DNA from: Bifidobacterium apri
Lineage (GTDB): Bacteria; Actinomycetota; Actinomycetes; Actinomycetales; Bifidobacteriaceae
Length of the DNA stretch: 64,000 nucleotides
Assembly: GCF_009299485.1 (NCBI RefSeq)
Contig: NZ_WBSO01000001.1
Span: forward strand, 310,001 to 374,000
Direction: 5' to 3'
Shown: positions 21,940 through 31,019 of the stretch, in pieces
How the letters are laid out: every line of letters begins with the position of its first letter
Position numbering within the stretch: the stretch's first letter is position 1
Position numbers and translations under genes: made by a program
Notes under the pieces: generated by a model
The model's input: the letters and a program-made list of their open reading frames with translations, nothing else
The model's database searches: none
What the model was told of the DNA's origin: nothing

Positions 21940-23208
21940 CTACGCGTTGGCGTTCGCGTTGGTGTGAGCGTGAGCGCCTCCGGTGATCGGCACGACGACC
22001 GGCCCGCCCTGTGCAACAGGCTGACCGCTTTCAGCGCTCTCGCTCTCCATACGGCCAGCAATCTCGCGCGCATGCTCAAGCAGCGTAGGCACAATACGAT
22101 CTTCAGGCACAGTCTCAATCACCTTGCCCTTGATGAAAATCTGCCCCTTGCCGTTGCCGGAAGCCACGCCCAGATCAGCCTCACGCGCCTCCCCAGGACC
22201 ATTGACGATGCAGCCCATGACCGCGACGCGAATCGGCGCTTTGATGTCCTTGAGCCCTTCCGTCACCTGCTTGGCAAGCTCAATCACATCAACCTGCGCA
22301 CGCCCGCAACTCGGGCAGGAAATAATGTCAAAATGACGTTGGCGAAGCCCCAGATACTCGAGAATCTTGCAGCCAACCTTGACTTCCTCCACAGGGGGCG
22401 CCGACAGGGATACGCGAATCGTGTCGCCGATCCCCTCAGCCAGCAACGCGCCGAACGCAAGACACGACTTAATCGTTCCCTGCCATGCCGGCCCGGCTTC
22501 GGTGACTCCCAAATGCAACGGCCAATCGCCCTTGCTCGCAAGCAGACGGTACGTCTGGACCATGGTGACCGGATCATGGTGTTTGACGGAAATCTTGAAA
22601 TCGTGGAAGCCGACATCCTCGAACATGCGGGCTTCCTTCAGCGCCGAAGCGACCAAGGCTTCAGGTGTCGGCCCGCCATACTTCGCATACAGATCCTTAT
22701 CGAGCGAACCGGCGTTCACTCCGATACGCAACGAAATGCCCGCATCCGTTGCCGCCTTGCAGATCGAAGGGCCAACCTCATCGAATTTACGGATATTGCC
22801 CGGATTGACACGCACCGCAGCGCACCCGGCATCAATCGCCTGAAACACATACTTGCTTTGGAAATGAATGTCCGCGATCACCGGAAGCGGGGATTTCGCG
22901 ACGATGGCAGGCAACGCGTCGGCATCATCCTGACTTGGCACGGCGACACGGACGATATCGCACCCCGCCTGCGCAAGCTCACCAATCTGGCGCAAGGTGG
23001 CGTTCACATCCACCGTCGGGGTGTTCGTCATCGACTGCACAGAGATGGGAGCCCCACCACCCACCGGTACCGGCCCGACCATAATACGGCGGGACTTGCG
23101 CCTCGGATGCAACGGGCTCTCACTGATATCAGGGGTTCCCGTCTTGCGGAATCCAGTCCCGCCAACTGCGGTCAATTCATCGTCTTGAATGCTGATGCTT
23201 TCCTTCAC
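21940..23208 (-). CDS. ispG: 4-hydroxy-3-methylbut-2-enyl diphosphate synthase IspG (GcpE)
   Basis: The iron-sulfur enzyme of the MEP pathway that reduces methylerythritol cyclodiphosphate. 422 residues. [32 protein letters not shown] near the start, a TIM-barrel, then the cluster Cys in [10 protein letters not shown] and [20 protein letters not shown] with the conserved Glu. The GTG start overlaps the dxr stop by four bases (GTGA, 23205-23208), so they form an operon. The C-terminus ends in an odd [10 protein letters not shown] tail from a short repeat. Confidence 0.95.
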   Translation of the reverse strand: MKESISIQDDELTAVGGTGFRKTGTPDISESPLHPRRKSRRIMVGPVPVGGGAPISVQSMTNTPTVDVNATLRQIGELAQAGCDIVRVAVPSQDDADALPAIVAKSPLPVIADIHFQSKYVFQAIDAGCAAVRVNPGNIRKFDEVGPSICKAATDAGISLRIGVNAGSLDKDLYAKYGGPTPEALVASALKEARMFEDVGFHDFKISVKHHDPVTMVQTYRLLASKGDWPLHLGVTEAGPAWQGTIKSCLAFGALLAEGIGDTIRVSLSAPPVEEVKVGCKILEYLGLRQRHFDIISCPSCGRAQVDVIELAKQVTEGLKDIKAPIRVAVMGCIVNGPGEAREADLGVASGNGKGQIFIKGKVIETVPEDRIVPTLLEHAREIAGRMESESAESGQPVAQGGPVVVPITGGAHAHTNANANA

Positions 23209-24392
23209 ACCTGCTTGTTTATCAAATCATCGGCACGTTGGCGCGCCTCACGCTCAACTTGCCCCATTTCCTCCACGGATGCGAACAGCGGATCGCCACG
23301 CAGTTCGGCATCCATCTGGTCGATGACGGCTTTCACCGTGTCCACAATGCCCAAATACGGCAAGCGACCGTCCAGGAACGCGTGGACCGCCTGCTCGTTC
23401 GCCGCATTCAACACGGCAGTATGCTTCTCGGAAGCGGCAAGGCACTGCCAGGCAAGATTCACCGCGGGGAACGCTTCATTGTCCAATGGTTCGAATGTCC
23501 ATTGCGCGGCCTTCGTCCAATCACACGCGGCGGCGATATCACCGAGTCGTTCAGGCGCGGACAGGCCGAGCGCAATCGGCAGCCGCATATCCGGCGGCGA
23601 AGCCTGGCAAATAGTCGCACCATCACGGAATTCGACCATGGAATGCACAATCGACTGGGGGTGCACCGTCACTTCAATCCGCTCCGGTGGAATATCGAAC
23701 AAGCGGCTCGCCTCGATAACCTCCAGCCCTTTGTTCATCAGGGTGGATGAATTGATCGTGACCACAGGGCCCATGTGCCATGTGGGATGATTCAACGCTT
23801 GGCTGGGGGTGATCGCGGTCATCTCATCGCGATGCAGCCCGCGGAACGGACCTCCTGAAGCGGTGACGATGAGCTTCGAGACTTCACTATGGCGCCCGGA
23901 TCGCAGGGACTGCCAAATCGCGGAATGCTCAGAATCGACCGGATTGATCTGCTGGTCGCGAACCTGGGCGCTGAACAGAAGATGACCACCGGCGACCACA
24001 GACTCCTTGTTGGCAAGCGCCAGCTGCGACCCCGCTTGCAGCGCAGCGATGGACGGTTCAAGGCCGATGGACCCGGTGATGCCGTTGAGCACCGTATCTG
24101 CCCCGCACCCGGCAAGCGCAACCACCGCCTGATGACCGGCATGGATGGCGGTGTTTGAAGCGCCCGCCTGATCGAGTGCCTCACGCAACGCACCGACCTT
24201 GGATTCGTCCGCGATCGCGACCTGCGGGACATGGAACTTGGCAGCCTGCTGCGCCAACAGGTCAACATGGCCGCCGCCCGCAGCGAGTCCGGTAACCGTG
24301 AACCGGTCCGGATGACGGGCGATGACGTCAAGCCCCTGCGTGCCGATCGATCCTGTTGATCCGAGCACGATGACAGTGGATTGTCTGATCAC
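23205..24392 (-). CDS. dxr: 1-deoxy-D-xylulose 5-phosphate reductoisomerase Dxr (IspC)
   Basis: Rearranges and reduces DXP to methylerythritol phosphate with NADPH. 395 residues. [18 protein letters not shown] (NADPH loop), [12 protein letters not shown], the metal/substrate motif [28 protein letters not shown] and [15 protein letters not shown] are all intact. GTG start at 24392 with AGGAAG nine bases upstream. It is the first gene of the dxr-ispG unit, behind the promoter at 24495-24522. Confidence 0.95.
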   Translation of the reverse strand: MIRQSTVIVLGSTGSIGTQGLDVIARHPDRFTVTGLAAGGGHVDLLAQQAAKFHVPQVAIADESKVGALREALDQAGASNTAIHAGHQAVVALAGCGADTVLNGITGSIGLEPSIAALQAGSQLALANKESVVAGGHLLFSAQVRDQQINPVDSEHSAIWQSLRSGRHSEVSKLIVTASGGPFRGLHRDEMTAITPSQALNHPTWHMGPVVTINSSTLMNKGLEVIEASRLFDIPPERIEVTVHPQSIVHSMVEFRDGATICQASPPDMRLPIALGLSAPERLGDIAAACDWTKAAQWTFEPLDNEAFPAVNLAWQCLAASEKHTAVLNAANEQAVHAFLDGRLPYLGIVDTVKAVIDQMDAELRGDPLFASVEEMGQVEREARQRADDLINKQV

Positions 24393-24494
24393 AGTGGATG
24401 CTTCCTACTCCTCACGACCGGCCCGAAGCTCCGTGTTCAGCGCCAACCGGTCGGTGTTCACCTCTGGGAGCGCACAACTCCCCTACTGGTTCAC

Positions 24495-24522
24495 ATGATA
24501 CACTCGGCAGTCAATCAATCAA
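24495..24522 (-). promoter_or_regulatory. Probable promoter of dxr-ispG
   Basis: On the minus strand, TTGATT (24517-24522), a 16-bp spacer and TATCAT (24495-24500), leaving a leader of about 95 bases before the dxr GTG. The rest of 24393-24699 shows no gene or repeat that I can support. Confidence 0.5.
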
Positions 24523-24699
24523 GGTTTTCGGTCACCGGCATGGCAAAGCGTGCAATATCTAGGGACGCACCGGCACAGATGTACGCCCGTACGCCTGGAC
24601 GCCTGATTACTCTGCCGCGCACCGGCAATCACTCCAGAACAATCTCAATCCGCGCGGGAAACCGGAATGATGCCGTTGCAGATGGGACGAGCGATGGCT

Positions 24700-26523
24700 T
24701 TAGTCTTTGTCACGCCCCTGCTGATCGTCATCGCCAAGGGAGGGGAATGACAGATCTGGAATATCAAAGCCATAGCCCGATGCAGGCGTGTTGCCGTGGG
24801 AATCGTCGTCGCCGGCATCCGGGAACAGATTCACGGAAGGCGCGGCGTTGGTAGCTTGGGCGTCTGTGTTCGGGGCGCCGAATGATGATGACGGTGCAGC
24901 GGCAGATACCGGCGCTACAGGCGTTACCGGCGTTACAGGTACCGATGCCGGTGCTGGTGTTGCAGGGGTCTGCACGGAAGCATCGGAGAACACGCTCGGC
25001 ATCGATACAGGCTGCGATTGGATTCCCGCCGAGAAATCCTGCACTGGGGCATCCAACGGAGCCCCAGCAGATGCCGCTGCGCCAGGAACAGGCGCGGCTG
25101 CGGAACTATTGCCGAACACAGAGTCATTGCCGGTCGGGAATATCGACACCGGAGCAGACGCAGACGGTGCCGCCGGAACGGAACCGGCAGCCGCTGCAGC
25201 GAACAAATCGGAGGACTGATCGGCAGCAGGCGGATTGAAGTCGGCGGCAGACGGAACCGACTGGCCATTGAACAGCGGCGACGGCTGGAACGACGGCGGC
25301 ACAGAAACAGGTGAATCAGTACCCACAGACGCCGGCGTGTCGGCCTGAGCCGGTGTGACCGGGGAACCCATGTTCGGGAAAATCGTCGACTGGTTGCTGC
25401 TGGCCAGTGCCGCCAATGACGGGCTACCTTGGGCATTGGCAGATGCGGCGGCTTGGGAAACAGGGCTTTGGGCAGCTCCGAACAACGAAGCATCGAGCTG
25501 CTGCGCAGCCGTGGGCTGCCCTACCCCGGCATTGCCGGACGACGGTACACCGAACGCAGGCAGATAATCCGCCCCAGCGCCAGAAAACACACTGTTGGCA
25601 GAGTCTGCAGAAGTATGCTGTGGGGTTCCCACAGACACCGGGGAAGTCGATACAGCCGGCGTTCCCGCGCCGAAAGCCGGCTGATCAGACTGACTCGGAA
25701 CGAAAATCGCCTGTTCGGCCTCATGCAGCGCGTCAAACGACTGCGGGGTCGCAGCAGCAGCGTATGCGGCGACTCCCGATCCAGGGGCGAACTGCGGCAA
25801 CGCTGCTTCCCCCTGCTGGGCGAACAACGGTTTGACCCCGCCATCGGCGTGCGGCTGAGCTGCCTGCTCTTCCGGGCTTCCCACATAATCTGCGACGCGG
25901 GCATAGGATTCAATGCGGCTGAGCAACTGGACGCAAGCATTGATGTAATAATCGACTTGCCGTTCATCATATCCGTGCTTGCCGCGACGCTGGGTGAAAA
26001 TCACGTTGGCGACGCGCTGGGCGTTCAAATCGATGTCTTTCTTGGACTGATCCTGATCAGCTCCGTCTATGCCGAGCTCCGCAGCAGCCTTGTCAACAAC
26101 CTGGTCGACCAAACGATCCACCTGCTTGCGGTCATAGGACGGCTGCTTGCCCTCCCCGGCGGCGAAACGCTTGCGCTGCGGACGCTGCGCATGTCCGGCG
26201 ATTTGACGATACAGATCTTCCGTCTGGGCCTTCCACGCCACACGGCCATGCTGCGTGATCTCCCATGTCGTCTGTTTGTCCACGACTGCACGCTCAAGTC
26301 TTGCCAATGCAGCGTCAACCTGGGCGATCGCGTAACCGCCCTTGCGCATCTCGAAGGACACGTTCTGAATGTCCTTTTGCGTCAGCTGCATGCCTTCACT
26401 GTCATACAGCTTGTGCGCACGCTCAAGAAACTCGTCGACCTGGGGCACGTCATAGCCCCACTTGCGCTTGCTTACCAGCGCAATACCTGACGCACCCTGC
26501 TCGGTTTCAGGTTTCTTAGCCAT
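24700..26523 (-). CDS. DivIVA-domain protein with four DivIVA-like motifs and Pro/Ala/Ser-rich tail
   Basis: 607 residues. The N-terminal third carries four copies of a motif reading GY-x3-QVD: GYDVPQVDEFLER (about residue 24), GYAIAQVDAALARLE (62), SYDRKQVDRLVDQVV (129) and GYDERQVDYYINACVQLL (184). These resemble the membrane-binding start of DivIVA/Wag31, which marks poles and septa in actinobacteria. From about residue 210 the protein is low-complexity Ala/Pro/Ser/Gln, probably disordered. A role in polar growth or division scaffolding is inferred. ATG 26523 has AGGAGG nine bases upstream. Single gene, opposite in direction to the tRNA. Confidence 0.8.
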   Translation of the reverse strand: MAKKPETEQGASGIALVSKRKWGYDVPQVDEFLERAHKLYDSEGMQLTQKDIQNVSFEMRKGGYAIAQVDAALARLERAVVDKQTTWEITQHGRVAWKAQTEDLYRQIAGHAQRPQRKRFAAGEGKQPSYDRKQVDRLVDQVVDKAAAELGIDGADQDQSKKDIDLNAQRVANVIFTQRRGKHGYDERQVDYYINACVQLLSRIESYARVADYVGSPEEQAAQPHADGGVKPLFAQQGEAALPQFAPGSGVAAYAAAATPQSFDALHEAEQAIFVPSQSDQPAFGAGTPAVSTSPVSVGTPQHTSADSANSVFSGAGADYLPAFGVPSSGNAGVGQPTAAQQLDASLFGAAQSPVSQAAASANAQGSPSLAALASSNQSTIFPNMGSPVTPAQADTPASVGTDSPVSVPPSFQPSPLFNGQSVPSAADFNPPAADQSSDLFAAAAAGSVPAAPSASAPVSIFPTGNDSVFGNSSAAAPVPGAAASAGAPLDAPVQDFSAGIQSQPVSMPSVFSDASVQTPATPAPASVPVTPVTPVAPVSAAAPSSSFGAPNTDAQATNAAPSVNLFPDAGDDDSHGNTPASGYGFDIPDLSFPSLGDDDQQGRDKD

Positions 26524-26790
26524 TGACTACCGACCTCCTAGACGTATATTCCTAGGTTCAACTGTACGTGATTGTTTAGACTCTTTTGCTGGGAAAACCC
26601 ATAAACTGTGCCGAAAAGCGCATCGTTGTGCATCCGCCGCCGAGCGCCCAGCCGCGCACGACACTCTGCATTGCCTTGTCCCCCAACCACAATCTGGCTG
26701 CGATCTGGCTTGCCCTTGACCGCACCCCTGACTGGGAACACGCCGGGATGTGCGGCGTGGGGCGCGTCATGCGGTACAGTGGACGTTTGC

Positions 26791-26864
26791 GGGCGATTAG
26801 CTCAGTTGGTTAGAGCGCCACCTTTACACGGTGGATGTCGGGGGTTCGAATCCCTCATCGCCCA
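26791..26864 (+). tRNA. tRNA-Val (anticodon TAC)
   Basis: 74 bases with a full cloverleaf: acceptor GGGCGAT/ATCGCCC, D-loop AGCTCAGTTGGTTAGAGC, anticodon stem CCACC/GGTGG around loop TTTACAC (anticodon TAC), T-arm GGGGTTCGAATCCC. CCA is not encoded. A TACAGT at 26775-26780 could be its -10. Confidence 0.97.
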
Positions 26865-27134
26865 CGTTCCGCACCCCTTGCGAATATTGGGATTGTAACG
26901 CGTGCGGATTCCCTGATTATGGCATTGACCAGATTTGGCCATCTCAATATTTCATGTATGGGGAATTCGGAATCAAGTTGATCAAGTTGATTGAGCATGC
27001 CGGATTGATTGAGATGCCGGGCCCACAATCTGTTTTACAGATTCGCCGATTCGTTTGAAGATTCACCGATGCGCTGTGATCGTTCGCCGCAAATCGTCGC
27101 CTCTACTGTTGTCATCTTCCTCCGTCATCTCCCG

Positions 27135-27254
27135 CTTCTACCGACGCCGACAAGCGCACAGTCATCGGTAAAAGCCTCTACCGACACTGAGAAACCTGTC
27201 ACTGTCGGTAGAAGCTTCTGCCGACGGTCAGAACACTCTCGACTTCGGTAGCAG
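27135..27254. repeat. Family A repeats, three abutting 40-bp units
   Basis: 27135-27174, 27175-27214 and 27215-27254, exactly 40 bp each. The third is the most decayed. The stretch 26865-27134 before them shows only short direct repeats and no gene that I can support. Confidence 0.85.
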
Positions 27255-27340
27255 CAGGAGGAGAGGCATATCCGAGCGTCCCGACGCGATCAGCCGACAA
27301 TCCATGCCAAGGGGCAGGGTACACGCTTACGCCCCATCCA

Positions 27341-27584
27341 CCAACTTCACAAACCAGCTACGCCAAGAACCTCACCAGCGTAACCAGTTTGCAGAGGAAC
27401 ACCAACTTCACAAACCAGCTACGCCAAGAACCTCGCCAGCGTAACCAGTTTGCAGAGGAACACCAACTTCACAAACCAGCTACGCCAAGAACCTCACCAG
27501 CGTAACCAGTTTGCAGAGGAACACCAACTTCACAAACCAGCTACGCCAAGGACCTCGCCAGCGTAACCAGTTTGCAGAGGAGCA
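27341..27584. repeat. 61-bp tandem repeat array, four units plus a decayed fifth
   Basis: Four units of 61 bp starting with CCAACTTCACAAACCAGC at 27341, 27402, 27463 and 27524. A diverged copy seems to follow at 27585-27632. Units 1 and 3 read CTCACCAGCG, units 2 and 4 CTCGCCAGCG, so a two-unit block was probably duplicated. Each unit has an imperfect dyad (AAACCAGCTACGC with GCGTAACCAGTTT, 10 of 13 pairing). 61 is not a multiple of three, so it is not a coding repeat. It lies just past the stop of the minus-strand DUF3052 gene. Confidence 0.9.
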
Positions 27585-27632
27585 TCAACTGGCTACGACT
27601 AAGACGCCGCTGGCGCAGTTGCTCGCTAGGAT

Positions 27633-28055
27633 TCAGTGGGAGGAACCCTTGCCGAAGGCGCGCAGCTGAATGCCGTTCCAATCTTTGCTGACAGTCAGCG
27701 GAGTGGCCGCATTCATGCCGGCCGTCTGCGCGGCAGACTGCACCGTGCTCGCGTTCGGAGCGCCCTCACGCCCAGGCTTCGGGCACAACACCCACATCGG
27801 GCCGTCATCGCCCAACACCGCGTATGCATCGACAATCGTGTCGGCGAGCTCGTCCTCGTCGTCACCGTCACGCCACCAGATGATGACCCCATCAACCGCG
27901 GAATCATAATCTTCGTCAACAAGTTCCTCACCCGTCAACTGCTCGATCTTCTCACGAATCGAATCGTCGACGTCATCATCCCACAGCCATTCCTGCACGA
28001 TGTCCCCGGAACGGAACCCGAACTCTTCAGCGTTTTGAAATGCCGTTTCAATCAC
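27633..28055 (-). CDS. DUF3052 family protein
   Basis: An acidic actinobacterial protein of unknown function. Family marks: AFQNAEEFGFRSGDIVQEWLWDDDVDD, LTGEELVDEDYDSAVDGVIIWWRDGD, GPMWVLCPKPGREG and the closing SKDWNGIQLRAF. The frame stays open to 28202, but that start is TTG and overlaps the upstream gene. I prefer GTG 28055 (140 residues), which matches the usual N-terminus and has a TATATT seven bases before it, suggesting a leaderless transcript. GTG 28136 with GAGG is an alternative. Confidence 0.8.
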   Translation of the reverse strand: MIETAFQNAEEFGFRSGDIVQEWLWDDDVDDSIREKIEQLTGEELVDEDYDSAVDGVIIWWRDGDDEDELADTIVDAYAVLGDDGPMWVLCPKPGREGAPNASTVQSAAQTAGMNAATPLTVSKDWNGIQLRAFGKGSSH

Positions 28056-28158
28056 GTTGCACAATATAGCAAGACACGCGAACTTATTGGTTACAGACCG
28101 CTGTTTTTGGACACGCCACAACCGCTCAAGCAGCACAAACCTCGCCGCATGCAGCCGG

Positions 28159-29007
28159 TCACACCGTGCAATGCGGCAGGCTGTCCCCCTTGCCTTCACC
28201 AATCGCGACCAGTGCCTTGTACGCCTCGTCGAGCGTGGAAACCTTCACGTCACGCAACCCTGATGGCACATGGCCGACGACCTCGTCACAGTTTGACGCC
28301 GGAGCCAAGAACCATGTGGCGCCGTCGCGCTTGGCACCCTGCATTTTCAACCGGATACCACCGATCGCTCCGACTTTGCCGTTCTTGTCCATCGTCCCCG
28401 TGCCAGCGATCGTCTTGCCGCCAGTCTCGTCGCGCGCCGTCAGCTTGCTGATCACACCGAGCGTGTACATCATGCCTGCGGACGGACCGCCGATATCGTC
28501 GATATGCATATCAACCTTCACGCCGGTGACATCCACACCCAGCTTCTTCGCGTACGCGAGCGCCTGCTTGGTGGCCGCCTTCTGAGACGAGGACATTTCC
28601 TTGTTGGCTTCCTTGTCGTATTCCTCAGATGTCTGGCCTGGGGTGAACACCGCTTCGCTGGGCAGCACGGTGGTGTCGGACCTGAAATACATGACCAGCG
28701 TCGCGATATTAGGGACCGGATACCCCGGCACGCCGGAAGCGTTGACCGTGACCATCAGCAGTTTGCCCGACTGCCGGTGTGTTTTGGCACCGGAAATCGC
28801 GATAATCTGCTTGCCCGATGACGTACCGAGCACATTGCGTGTCGGGCCGGGCGTTTCAATCACATACGGGCTAGGCATGAGCAGAACCAGCGCGCATAAC
28901 AGCACACAGAACGCGCCGGCGTAAAATCCGAAACTGCGTCGGTCGAAATCGTTGCGCGCGCGGCGTAGCACAACCGCGATGGCATGGGTGACACGTGTGA
29001 AACTCAT
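28159..29007 (-). CDS. Membrane-anchored Lon-like (S16) protease lacking the PDZ domain
   Basis: 282 residues: one N-terminal membrane helix (about 28-45), a YlbL-like extracytoplasmic region (VIETPGPTRNVLG, LLMVTVNASGVPGYPV), then the Lon protease domain with catalytic Ser in DDIGGPSAGMMYTLG and Lys in GGIRLKMQGAKRDGA. Relatives such as B. subtilis YlbL are about 340 residues, with a PDZ domain between the linker helix (here KQALAYAKKLGVDVTG) and the Ser motif; that domain is missing here. A membrane-linked quality-control or regulatory protease is inferred. Upstream of DUF3052, same strand. Confidence 0.83.
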   Translation of the reverse strand: MSFTRVTHAIAVVLRRARNDFDRRSFGFYAGAFCVLLCALVLLMPSPYVIETPGPTRNVLGTSSGKQIIAISGAKTHRQSGKLLMVTVNASGVPGYPVPNIATLVMYFRSDTTVLPSEAVFTPGQTSEEYDKEANKEMSSSQKAATKQALAYAKKLGVDVTGVKVDMHIDDIGGPSAGMMYTLGVISKLTARDETGGKTIAGTGTMDKNGKVGAIGGIRLKMQGAKRDGATWFLAPASNCDEVVGHVPSGLRDVKVSTLDEAYKALVAIGEGKGDSLPHCTV

Positions 29008-29236
29008 ACCGCCATACTAGCCAGCCGACCGCACACGGAAACGATTGCCCATCGCGGACTCATCGTCGTGGATTCGGATAGCGAACCAACCGCACACGAA
29101 AATAATCGCCCATCGCCGCGCGCGCATACATGTCATGGGATTGTCGAAATGCGCTCACCATCAGCGAACAATGAGACGGCTGACTGTATCATTGGGGGTA
29201 CTTACGCGCCCACGCTCAACCGAAGGATTACAGGTC

Positions 29237-30889
29237 ATGGATGAAAACGCGATACACCAGTGGCTCATCGATTGTTTTGGCCCGATCCAAGGAGAAATGG
29301 CCTGGCAGCAGCTTTCCCAACTGCCGCAGGAGGTCCGGGACCAACTGGCGCAGCAGGATCCCGCGAAATTGCCGAAACCCGACGAAGTGCGGGCGATGAT
29401 GAAGGCGTTCACCGAAGGCGGGCTCAATTCACTGACCGAAATGCGGCAAACCGTCGAACGCGGGCCGATCAACGTGAAACTTGCAGCCACGATCGCGTTG
29501 GAACGCGCCAACGATGATTCATCGTGGCAATCCGTCAACGCGCAGGATGCCGCCAGCGTCCGGCGTGCCGCCAGCGAAGCGAACCTGTGGCTGGACAGCG
29601 CCTGCACGTTCAATCCGGCTGCGGGCGAAACCGAAGTGCTGACACGCGCCGACTGGGTGAACGGGACACTTGACTCGTGGGCAACATTCGCCGCACCGGT
29701 CGCATCCGCGATGAATGAGGCCTTGGCTTCTGTGGTGTCCGAACGATTGGGAGACACGTTCAACGGTGACATCGCCGGCATATACGCCGGTCCGATTCCG
29801 CTGCCGATTCCGGAGAATCTCAAGAATCCCGCGCAAATCGTCAAACTGCTGGCGAACACGTCGTTCGCCATGCAACTTGGCCATGCTGCGGGTGACTTGT
29901 CACACGAGGTTCGCGGCAGCTTCGATCAGGGCGTGCCCCTGCTGAACAATCCGGCAGGCGGACTCATCGCGCAAAACGCCATCGAATACGCGCGATCGCT
30001 CGATATCGATCAAAGCGAAGTGCTCGCCTTCCTCGCATTGCAGGAGGCAGCGCACGCCAGGCTGTTCGCGGCCGTGCCATGGCTGATGCCCCGCTTCGAA
30101 GCGCTTATTGGCAAGTATGCGCGTGGGACGCGTATCGATTTGGATGCGATGGAAGAGCAGCTGCGTGACGCGGAAATCACGGACCCCGATTCCTTCTCCG
30201 GCGCCGTCAACCTCACCAATGTGGCCATCCCCGACACGCCGGAACAGCGTGAAGCGCTGTCCAGCCTCGAGGAGCTCCTGACGTTGGTGGAAGGCTGGGC
30301 AGACTGCGTCACATGGAAGGCCGGTATGGCCCATCTGCCGCATTTGGATCAGCTGCGTGAAATGATGCGCCGCGAACGCGCAGTCGGCGGGCCGGCTCAA
30401 CGGACCTTCGAATCGTTGCTCGGACTGCAACTGCGGCCCAAGCGCATCCGGGAAGCGGCGGAGTTGTGGGCGCGCATCGACGCGGACCGCGGTACGGACG
30501 GTCGGGACGCGAAGTGGTCGCATCCTGATTTGCTGCCGACTCTGCCCAATGAGGACTCCGGCAGCCCAGCCGCTCAGGGGACGGCTGAGGCTTCAGGGAC
30601 GGATGCTGCATTCGGAACGGATGCTACGGGCGGCAACAACACCGGTATTGACTGGGATGCCGAGCTGTCCAAGCTGCTGGACGAGGACGCGCACGGCAAA
30701 GACGGATCCGCTGAACACGCCGACCTGGATCAGGGGCATCCTGCGCAGTCTGGCGACACGGACGGCGGCACGCGTTCAGACAACGGAAACGGCGGTGACA
30801 CCGCCGACTCCGGCGATGACGACGATTCAAACGATTCCGGCGACCGTTACGATTACGGCGACGGCCCTGCCTCAGACGACAACCACTGA
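29237..30889 (+). CDS. Zincin-like metalloprotease family (DUF2342/TIGR03624) with disordered acidic tail
   Basis: 550 residues from ATG 29237 (GAAGGA nine bases upstream). Family stretches include LDSACTFNPAAGETEVLTRADWVNGTL, ISGIYAGP-like DIAGIYAGPIPLPIP, and LALQEAAHARLFAAVPWL, where ExxH stands at the position of a zincin active site; the first His of HExxH is Gln here. The last 110 residues are Asp/Gly/Ser-rich and probably disordered. Actinobacterial members are annotated as putative hydrolases of unknown substrate. It is transcribed toward the helicase gene and ends before a 14-bp-stem hairpin. Confidence 0.78.
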   Translation: MDENAIHQWLIDCFGPIQGEMAWQQLSQLPQEVRDQLAQQDPAKLPKPDEVRAMMKAFTEGGLNSLTEMRQTVERGPINVKLAATIALERANDDSSWQSVNAQDAASVRRAASEANLWLDSACTFNPAAGETEVLTRADWVNGTLDSWATFAAPVASAMNEALASVVSERLGDTFNGDIAGIYAGPIPLPIPENLKNPAQIVKLLANTSFAMQLGHAAGDLSHEVRGSFDQGVPLLNNPAGGLIAQNAIEYARSLDIDQSEVLAFLALQEAAHARLFAAVPWLMPRFEALIGKYARGTRIDLDAMEEQLRDAEITDPDSFSGAVNLTNVAIPDTPEQREALSSLEELLTLVEGWADCVTWKAGMAHLPHLDQLREMMRRERAVGGPAQRTFESLLGLQLRPKRIREAAELWARIDADRGTDGRDAKWSHPDLLPTLPNEDSGSPAAQGTAEASGTDAAFGTDATGGNNTGIDWDAELSKLLDEDAHGKDGSAEHADLDQGHPAQSGDTDGGTRSDNGNGGDTADSGDDDDSNDSGDRYDYGDGPASDDNH

Positions 30890-30982
30890 CCGTATGGCGA
30901 GTACGCATCACGCATGATTCCGCGTACCTCGCACCAATGGTGACAGCGTCCTGGACCGGCAAACAGACAGACCATCGGGTGA

Positions 30983-31019
30983 TCTGACGGTCTGACGATC
31001 AGACGGTCAGACCGTCAGA
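30983..31019. terminator. Perfect 14-bp hairpin between converging genes
   Basis: TCTGACGGTCTGAC (30983-30996) and GTCAGACCGTCAGA (31006-31019) with a 9-base loop. It includes the UvrD-like stop codon, so it could end transcripts from both sides. No U-tail. Confidence 0.5.

Noticed and set aside
21922-23790. 622-codon plus-strand frame opposite ispG and dxr
   Set aside because: Runs antisense to two clearly conserved enzymes; composition is that of a shadow frame.
25429-26490. 353-codon plus-strand frame opposite the DivIVA-type gene
   Set aside because: Antisense shadow; no family features and the minus-strand gene has motif repeats and a strong SD.
27341-27584. Coding repeat (surface protein repeat)
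   Set aside because: The 61-bp unit is not a multiple of three, so no frame stays in register across units.
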